Source: a virus
Direction: 5' to 3' (one strand)
Virus record (IMG/VR): IMGVR_UViG_3300030108_003593
Span: 7,924 to 55,862 of that record
Length of the DNA stretch: 47,939 bases
The notes under the pieces are model-generated. The model searched no databases, had not been told where the DNA came from, and saw only the letters and a list, made by a program, of their open reading frames with translations. Both the position numbers and the translations under genes were made by a program. This document shows positions 43,401-47,939 of this stretch, piece by piece (position 1 is the stretch's first letter; every line of letters begins with the position of its first letter).

Positions 43401-43749
43401 TATCTGAATCTCCTCTGAACTTTTGTGCAACCTTTTTATAATTTTTCTTTATCATTTTTGAAGCTGCATTTTTAGATTGTCCATACATCTGTAGAAGTCT
43501 AAGTATGTTACCAATTTGTTCTTTACTTTCCTTTACGGATTTTACCATTCTAAATTTTAATGCAGGTCTCCCATTGATTAGTAAGTCTCCTTTTTCATTA
43601 TAATCAATGGATTTTACTATAACTTTTTTATTCTTGAAACGACCCATCATTACCGTATCACCAACATTGATAGGTAACTTTACATCCTCGGTAATCTCAG
43701 ATGATTGTCCGAGAAGTAAATTATTGGCCAACCATTCTCCTAATTTCAT
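40447..43749 (-). CDS. Multidomain protein: nucleotidylyltransferase fused to ATP-grasping ligase-like domain, with virion modules
   Basis: 1100 residues, ATGA overlap with the upstream gene. Parts in order: residues 80-127, helical module (LLQMYGQSKNAASKMIKKNYKK); 134-165, Cys-rich segment CGECLCEKCWKGYKIHPTRKTK ending YPNC; 205-256, module DAEKSVNKIK...HKIQAAVAMEQRAKE; about 328-510, HxGH-type nucleotidylyltransferase with GVYGGRFQPFGPHHKKT and ISGTTMR (474-480); about 730-1100, covalent nucleotidyltransferase/ligase signature. In the last, motif I is K738-L-D-G, followed by ARNKG; motif III-like is MNLEVMYP; motif IV is E1071-GLVFKY and motif V is YKLTG. The first enzyme resembles NMN or related adenylyltransferases; the second RNA/DNA ligases. 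Substrates are unknown. The N-terminal modules recur in marine phage virion proteins, so the protein may be packaged or bound to the virion. Confidence 0.7.
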   Translation of the reverse strand: MKLGEWLANNLLLGQSSEITEDVKLPINVGDTVMMGRFKNKKVIVKSIDYNEKGDLLINGRPALKFRMVKSVKESKEQIGNILRLLQMYGQSKNAASKMIKKNYKKVAQKFRGDSDRDLAMALIGYDVIGESYCGECLCEKCWKGYKIHPTRKTKILFGKRYPNCIKNEADRKPRKKGQHRNSPNHSDLYTDENPKGTIHGLKFATVKDAEKSVNKIKSSGKSHAHKIQAAVAMEQRAKEMGKKSAAGVYRKYINQMKEKTKKKNEIGIPSPSRKMVKKMKKKGHTSVPYGSGYKKMNEKKLDLYSENDVYLGMENEKNALNENKIKKVIGVYGGRFQPFGPHHKKTFEWLQSKTDDAYITTSDIKKPPRHPLNYKEKIRHMAKMGISPNKVIKEKSPLVANNLLSKFDPKTTAVVYIFGEKDAGRLAGGRKKDGSLGYFQDYKKHRGNLKGFEEHGYFLTAPHVSMKIAGMEISGTTMRKVLGSSKIKDSERPKVFKKLFGYYDEGIYKMLTNKFKGLVDHIIPDKKIKEFLMKEGSVSVPNLSDEGLYDFFKSYDDYERVSPKHANILAGFEVIGHLIDKKDVMENDFTYEYERTPTVTFGRTVNQNTKNYASSDNPFPKHISYMKELANTMGMKILKFIGTENKGVGGQKVDGVIESEIDFYLGLDEQLDIYTKEIVEVLSNEDYKGKELLLMGGAYGHMAHPFDDKNLTFGDIKNIIDLGLQGKLDAESGVQEKLDGQNLMISWKGKNLVVARNKGDIKRGGASVGSIKAKFKGRGNIEKAFSYALDDLSKSIGKLTDAQKKKIFDDGNNYMNLEVMYPASANVINYDAPIIVFHGALKYKGGEAIGEVPGSGRILAGMIKQIGANIGKKFSIRGPNVLKMTKSQDYSKQRAYFFAKLDRLRNQYKLSDSDKLSVYHQHYWLEWILNGANQTDYPNPPDNVVYALMKRWAFFDKSYTIPMIKRDLKEHPKFLDWVLSTDKQDHSKMVKQNMKPFETLLFEVGAEILKNLSGFLAVNPKASVQNVKKQVEKAINVVKKGGDLKKLNTLKAQMEKLNAIGGLGAVVPTEGLVFKYNGNTYKLTGAFAPINQITGLMYF

Positions 43750-44774
43750 ACTGGTTCATAGCCTCGTTTTTTCTTGTCTTTTTCTTTGTTCTGAACACCA
43801 CCCTCTTTACCATCTTGGTCATCCCAATCATATGTATCAGGTTCTGCACCTTGTCCAGTTATATGAGGTCCCGAATGTGACTTGTGATGTTTATAGAATT
43901 GTTTTAGTCTTTTTTTTTCGCTCGATGGAGCTGGTTTCATTTTTTTGAATTTATCACTAACTTTATTTGGTAATGACTCTCCCAAGTTTTCTTGGAACTT
44001 ATCATCCAACCCATCCTTACCATCTAAGTAATTATAAACACTCTGTAGGTAATCTTCAGCCTTAGTCAATTTAGATTGAACCCACGCTGGAAAACCTACT
44101 TCTCCACCCTTACCAACATTATCAATTATTTTATAAATCATTTTAGCATACTTCATACTTCTTTCAAGTTGAGATTTTGCCATAGAACCCTCGTGGTCTT
44201 TCAATTCTGATATAGATTCGTCCTTACCAAATATCTTTCTCATCTTTTTTCTAAATCCAGCACTTGTCCATAATTGTGATGCCTCATACGAATAAGGTTC
44301 TATTCCCTTTTTATTCCTCAACTTATTGAATTCACTATCAAGCTTATTTACAGCTTTTTCTTGTGCTGGAGTCCAAACTCTTTCACTTACTTTTTTCTTC
44401 TTCTTTGATGTTTTAGGATTATAATATCGATGTTCACCATCTTTTTGTATACCAGGTACATTACCTACATTCTTTAGATAATTAGGATAATTCAACATCT
44501 CTTTCATCTTACCCATACCTAATTTTTTCAATCTCTTCATAACAGATTCTATGGTATCAACATCAACAAATGGATATGGTCTTTGTGCTCTGTAAAGTCT
44601 ATACTCTTCTGCAATATGTCCTATTGCAATTGGTGCTCTTTTTGCCAAAGTAGGCATCTTTTTTGCCAAAAACTTTACGACCTTATTGAAATCTGCAACT
44701 TTATCAGGATCGAACTTTTTAAATTCTTTGTTCAGATTCTTGATAAGTGATATTGCTATAGTACGAAGTTTCAT
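43746..44774 (-). CDS. Mosaic virion protein with DHE-AWVQSK module (342 aa)
   Basis: Start MKLRTIAISLIKNLNKEFKK, directly after the TAG of the holin-like gene. Lys-rich and helical. Residues 191-252 (LKDHEGSMAKSQLERSMKYAK...GFPAWVQSKLTKAEDYLQSVYNYLDG) form a module that recurs in structural proteins of marine T4-like phages (DHE...WVQSKITKAxDYxxSVYxYL). Before it, RVWTPAQEKAVNKLDSEFNK is a second helical segment. The C-terminus is a charged tail with SHSGPHITGQGAEPD. No enzyme motif. It overlaps the 1100-aa gene by ATGA, so the two are likely made together. Confidence 0.65.
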   Translation of the reverse strand: MKLRTIAISLIKNLNKEFKKFDPDKVADFNKVVKFLAKKMPTLAKRAPIAIGHIAEEYRLYRAQRPYPFVDVDTIESVMKRLKKLGMGKMKEMLNYPNYLKNVGNVPGIQKDGEHRYYNPKTSKKKKKVSERVWTPAQEKAVNKLDSEFNKLRNKKGIEPYSYEASQLWTSAGFRKKMRKIFGKDESISELKDHEGSMAKSQLERSMKYAKMIYKIIDNVGKGGEVGFPAWVQSKLTKAEDYLQSVYNYLDGKDGLDDKFQENLGESLPNKVSDKFKKMKPAPSSEKKRLKQFYKHHKSHSGPHITGQGAEPDTYDWDDQDGKEGGVQNKEKDKKKRGYEPV

Positions 44775-44984
44775 CTATTTTTTTCCAAATTTTTCAGCTG
44801 CAGTAACTCCAAGTCCTACTACTGAGATATACATAAAACATTCTAAAATTTTATCCTTCACTTCAAATGCAGAAAAGGTATCAGCTCCCCAACTTGCTAT
44901 CAACATAGCAAAAGCCATAAAACCAACAAACCTCTTACTTGAAATTTTTGCATCACTTGAAAGCATTTCTCTAAAAAATTGCAT
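44775..44984 (-). CDS. Small membrane protein, possible holin (69 aa)
   Basis: I chose the ATG at 44982-44984 (MQFFREMLSSDAKISSKRF), with AGGAG eight bases upstream, over an earlier non-ATG start. Two membrane helices are visible: FVGFMAFAMLIASWGADTF and ILECFMYISVVGLGVTAAE, joined by a short charged loop, with a basic end (EKFGKK). Size, two helices and charged tail fit a class II-type holin, which makes the hole that lets endolysin reach the cell wall. An endolysin gene end lies about 2.6 kb upstream on the same strand. Other small membrane proteins would look the same. Confidence 0.55.
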   Translation of the reverse strand: MQFFREMLSSDAKISSKRFVGFMAFAMLIASWGADTFSAFEVKDKILECFMYISVVGLGVTAAEKFGKK

Positions 44985-44994
44985 TTTTATTCTC

Positions 44995-47010
44995 CTAAAA
45001 TTTGGTGTAAAAACCAGTTTCTTTTTCAAAGACTCTTATCATTTGTTCTACATCCAAACCTTTGAATGGACCAGATACTTTTTTCAAATTACCTTTGACT
45101 ATTTTGTGAAATGTCACATCATATAAATCTTTACCTCGGTCATACATTATTTCGACATAGTTTATTTTCTTTTTTGCACCACCACCGATTTTTATACCGA
45201 GACCTTTATTTTTTATATTGACTAATTGTTTTACACCAGTCATCATATTAAATCTTTTACCACCAAGTTGTTGATGTATAGTTTCAGGTACTCCCTCAGT
45301 TACTAATATTGATTCACCCAATACCTTTTTGGTTACTGACCAAGTATCCATCCACCAATCTTGTGCGGGACCGTGACCTGGTATCTGTAATCTTCTCACA
45401 TAAGGGTCTGGATAAGCACCTTTGATATCTTTATTAGCGTATTTTTTTAGATAATCTACAATACCCTTTTCTCTTTCTTTATCACTTTGTCCTCTTTTTA
45501 TAAATCCTCTCTTTTTTGCCATTTTTGCAAATTTTTCTGAGGATTCTTTTAAATCAGATACACCTGTGAGTTCCATACCTAATTGAGTGGCATTTTCTTT
45601 TCTCCACCTTTCAAATTTTTCTTTATCTTTTCCTTTTAGTTCTCCACCAAAACCCTCACCGACATTGTACATTTTCTTATAAAAATCTTGGTCTGTTTTA
45701 GACATCTTTTTTGGTTTATCGTCTTTCTTACCATTCTTCTTTTTGAATTTATCTAAGAATCTTTGAACTAAACTTTTTGCCTTACTGTGCATTTTATGAC
45801 CTTTATCATTCAAAGCAGTCTTTACTTTTGCATCCTTTGAAATCTGTTTATTCAATAATGCATTATATGCAGTTGGATTACTTACAGCCATTGGTGTGAC
45901 CAACTCATCTACCTTTCGTATATTGTTTTGATTCCAACTCTTATGGTCATCAAATCCAACTTCATCATAATTATCTGTCTTGACTAACTTATTATATAGT
46001 CTTTTTGCACCCATATGAGACAATCCGTGTTTTACAATCTTTCTACCCTTTACTCCACTACCAGTATAAACAACATATTTTTCTTCGTTTATAGATTCTT
46101 TTACTGGTACAAGATATGCAGCCTTATTACCACTTCTCATCATTTCCAATCCATATGGATTTGACATAGAAGAATGATTTGTATTTTTAGTATATAAATT
46201 ATACATAGTGATAAGTTCTCCACCCAATCGAGTTTTTACCTTATCAACTTTATAAATTTTTGCCCCACCAGTTTTTTGCATTGATTTGACTTTTTTTATA
46301 CCATCGGCTTTAGATAGAATATTTCGAGAACCTTTATGTTTAGAAACTTTCTTACCAATCATATCACCAAGTCCCTCGTTTGCAGCACGAAGAGCATCTT
46401 GAACTTGGGTATGTTTAGACATACCAGGAAAAAACTTCTCAATAGCCTTTACAGCACCTGTCATATTACCACTCATCTTTTTTGCTATCTTGATTGCTTT
46501 CTGTACCTTTACCTTTGGAAATAATGAATCAAGAAAATCTCCCTTTTTCTCATTTACTTCACCAACTGGTTTATCTTTCATACCTTGAGCAATTTTCATA
46601 ATAAAAGCAGTAACTTCTTTAGGTTGTCTTTTTTCATAGTTAGTAACTTTTCCATTAGGTGCAATATGAGCAATACTTTTATAATCACCAGCCTTCTCTA
46701 CATTACGATTCCATAATGTAATACCATTACCCTTTGAACCCATACCAATATCATAACGACCTATTTTTACTTCTTTGTAAATACCAACATCTTCAACCAC
46801 TTCACTCTTCTTCTTTTTCTCTTTTCTCCATCCACCACCAGCAGCCTTATATTGTTTTGCAGCCCATCCATTGGCATATGCAGATGGATAGACATCGAAT
46901 TTCTTTTTTGCTTGTGCTTTATAGTAGGCCCACTTACTTGGGTTAGTAGGTACATTCTTTTCTAAAAATAAGTCTATACCTTCTTCTACTCTTTTTCCAA
47001 ACATTGTCAT
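44995..47010 (-). CDS. Large mosaic virion protein built of short modules (671 aa)
   Basis: I chose the ATG at 47008-47010 (MTMFGKRVEEGIDLFLEKN) because GAGGAG lies seven bases before it; another ATG lies seven codons upstream. Residues 21-62 (PTNPSKWAYYKAQ, KFDVYPSAYANGWAAKQYK, GGGWR) are a module I recognise from many cyanophage and marine phage structural proteins. Further segments: LYTKNTN..MSNPYGLEMMRSGNKAAYLVPV; KYVVYTGSGVKGRKIV...DDHKSWNQ; DPYVRRLQIPGHGPAQDWW; and a C-terminal module of about 85 residues (RFNMMTGVKQLVNI...KKINYVEIMYDRGKDLYDVTF...FEKETGF). Modules are joined by short linkers with x-x-Glu-Ser (VKES, LKESS, LGES). It is highly basic. No catalytic motif was recognised. Confidence 0.65.
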   Translation of the reverse strand: MTMFGKRVEEGIDLFLEKNVPTNPSKWAYYKAQAKKKFDVYPSAYANGWAAKQYKAAGGGWRKEKKKKSEVVEDVGIYKEVKIGRYDIGMGSKGNGITLWNRNVEKAGDYKSIAHIAPNGKVTNYEKRQPKEVTAFIMKIAQGMKDKPVGEVNEKKGDFLDSLFPKVKVQKAIKIAKKMSGNMTGAVKAIEKFFPGMSKHTQVQDALRAANEGLGDMIGKKVSKHKGSRNILSKADGIKKVKSMQKTGGAKIYKVDKVKTRLGGELITMYNLYTKNTNHSSMSNPYGLEMMRSGNKAAYLVPVKESINEEKYVVYTGSGVKGRKIVKHGLSHMGAKRLYNKLVKTDNYDEVGFDDHKSWNQNNIRKVDELVTPMAVSNPTAYNALLNKQISKDAKVKTALNDKGHKMHSKAKSLVQRFLDKFKKKNGKKDDKPKKMSKTDQDFYKKMYNVGEGFGGELKGKDKEKFERWRKENATQLGMELTGVSDLKESSEKFAKMAKKRGFIKRGQSDKEREKGIVDYLKKYANKDIKGAYPDPYVRRLQIPGHGPAQDWWMDTWSVTKKVLGESILVTEGVPETIHQQLGGKRFNMMTGVKQLVNIKNKGLGIKIGGGAKKKINYVEIMYDRGKDLYDVTFHKIVKGNLKKVSGPFKGLDVEQMIRVFEKETGFYTKF

Positions 47011-47084
47011 AAGTTGCTCCTCGTGTTTCATCCCAACTGGATGTTCTTCCCCACTATATGGTCAAGTGTGGTATCCTTTCTTCA

Positions 47085-47570
47085 TTAATTGAGTACCTTT
47101 TGGACACCAAGTTTAAATTCTATAATATGTTTTTTATAAAGTCTCATTATTTCTGTAGCCTTTTTCTTATCTCTTATGGCTATACTTTTTATGGATTTTT
47201 TTATAGCATCCTCAAACATTCCTATTCTTGAGATAGCCAATTGTTTTTGTGAATCGTCATACATATTTTCTTTCATCAACCCCAATGATTTCAGAGATTT
47301 ATGTAGTCCTATCATCCAATTCTTTACCATTACTTTTGTGTCTGGATCTGTTCTGTAATTAGCAAGTAATTTATAAATTTGGTTGTGTTGTTTTTGGAGT
47401 GCTTTCATTAGGACAGGATCCATTTTTTCAGTTACACTCTCATTCTTACCCTTCCAATTTTTATCAATGTAATTGAAGAATTGTTTTTTCTTTTCAGGTG
47501 TTATATCATTGATAGATTTTATTCCAAATTTCTTCAATGCTTTTGTAAAAAATTGTTTATACGCAGACAT
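47085..47570 (-). CDS. Unknown helical phage protein (161 aa)
   Basis: Start MSAYKQFFTKALKKFGIKSI, AGGGAA before the ATG. The N-terminal 45 residues (FFTKALKKFGIKSINDITPEKKKQFFNYIDKNWKGKNE) are a short helical module that I recall from several marine phage virion proteins. The rest is helical and basic (LMKALQKQHNQIYKLLANYR, KSLKSLGLMKEN, FEDAIKKSIKSIAIRDKKKATEIMRLYKKHI). No membrane segment, signal or catalytic motif. A perfect promoter motif lies 26 bases upstream. Probable structural or packaged protein; this is inference. Confidence 0.6.
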   Translation of the reverse strand: MSAYKQFFTKALKKFGIKSINDITPEKKKQFFNYIDKNWKGKNESVTEKMDPVLMKALQKQHNQIYKLLANYRTDPDTKVMVKNWMIGLHKSLKSLGLMKENMYDDSQKQLAISRIGMFEDAIKKSIKSIAIRDKKKATEIMRLYKKHIIEFKLGVQKVLN

Positions 47571-47596
47571 ATAATTTTCCCTATAATGAGTTACAT

Positions 47597-47607
47597 TTAT
47601 AAATATC
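47597..47607 (-). promoter_or_regulatory. Putative late promoter motif (GATATTTATAA)
   Basis: Perfect copy of the recurrent motif, 26 bases upstream of the 161-aa gene and just after the endolysin stop. The plus strand holds TATAAATA. Confidence 0.5.
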
Positions 47608-47621
47608 AGTATAATATTTTT

Positions 47622-47939
47622 TTATACTTCTAATCCTCGCTTGAACCAACCAAAATAAAATTTTTCCAATTCTGGTCTACGAGTTACCAAGTCAGCATAG
47701 TATTTGATTCTATATGCCCTAACTCTATCTAACTCTACATTGGAATCAGATATTGCACCAATCGTTTTAGGTCCTAATCCACCATCTACTTTCAATTCAG
47801 CACCCTTTGCATTAGCTGCTCTTTGTAATATTTTTACAGCCCTACCCTTACCTTGATTCACACACATATCAAAATATATGTGTCTGAGTTGTAATGGTAG
47901 AGATTCTACCTTATTTTTATCCCAATAGTGTTCTTTGTA
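47622..47939 (-). CDS. Endolysin, glycoside hydrolase family 108 type, C-terminal part (runs off the window)
   Basis: The frame is open to the right edge; 105 residues are visible, starting inside the gene (YKEHYWDKNKVESLP). The segment LPLQLRHIYFDMCVNQGKGRAVKILQRA followed by KVDGGLGPKTIGAI is typical of GH108 N-acetylmuramidases with a built-in peptidoglycan-binding repeat, as is the ending RAYRIKYYADLVTRRPELEKFYFGWFKRGL. These enzymes cut the glycan strands of peptidoglycan for lysis. The catalytic Glu, expected near the N-terminus, is outside the window, so activity cannot be judged. An ATG inside the visible part (FDMCVNQG) is not the true start. Confidence 0.85.
   Translation of the reverse strand, partial: YKEHYWDKNKVESLPLQLRHIYFDMCVNQGKGRAVKILQRAANAKGAELKVDGGLGPKTIGAISDSNVELDRVRAYRIKYYADLVTRRPELEKFYFGWFKRGLEV

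Noticed and set aside
1-47939. tRNA genes, insertion sequences, integrase or attachment sites
   Set aside because: I saw no cloverleaf with a TTCRA-type T-loop, no transposase or integrase motif and no terminal inverted repeats. An exhaustive check would need a covariance search.

Overview
The window is a stretch of late (virion-building) genes from an AT-rich tailed phage with a contractile tail, a distant member of the T4 superfamily. Evidence: a T4-type head and tail set is recognisable in one strand-consistent block: large terminase (gp17), portal (gp20), prohead protease (gp21), acidic core scaffold (gp22), major capsid protein (gp23), neck and tail-terminator proteins (gp13/14/15-like), tail sheath (gp18), tail tube (gp19), a tail-assembly chaperone and the start of a tape measure. 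The low GC, a phage-borne ribosomal protein bS21 gene, collagen-like fibres and several mosaic virion modules known from uncultured marine myoviruses point to an aquatic, probably marine, phage. Clear Shine-Dalgarno sequences (AGGAG, GGAGA) precede most genes, so the host probably uses them. The host cannot be named from this sequence.

Layout, in the direction of transcription (all genes on the minus strand, read from the right end to the left). 47.9-44.8 kb: the 3' end of a GH108-type endolysin, an unknown gene, a 671-aa mosaic protein and a small holin-like membrane protein. 44.8-39.1 kb: a 342-aa mosaic protein, an 1100-aa multidomain protein that joins a nucleotidylyltransferase to a ligase-like domain, a zinc-ribbon protein and two small coiled-coil membrane proteins that may be spanins. 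39.1-26.4 kb: terminase, portal and protease, with small unknown proteins between and after them, then bS21, scaffold and capsid, ended by a strong terminator. 26.3-21.8 kb: neck and tail-completion genes, several coupled by TAATG overlaps. 21.7-5.9 kb: three giant collagen-like fibre genes (2334, 2023 and 910 aa). 5.8 kb to 1: a small coiled-coil protein, sheath, terminator, tube, a chaperone gene with a likely programmed frameshift, a small protein and the truncated tape measure.

How it fits together: terminase and portal package DNA into a prohead built on the scaffold and matured by the protease. Three to four small proteins near the protease share a lysine/leucine-rich N-terminal leader with a protease-like site at Glu10, the layout of T4 capsid-targeting sequences, so they may be internal head proteins. 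The neck gene block leads straight into the fibre genes, which may mean that some fibres attach at the neck. An 11-base motif (coding strand GATATTTATWA and variants) precedes at least a dozen genes and twice follows a terminator, so it is probably the late promoter. Oddly, its opposite strand reads TATAAATA, the T4 late promoter. No tRNA, CRISPR, transposon or plus-strand gene was found, and no intergenic gap exceeds about 165 bases.
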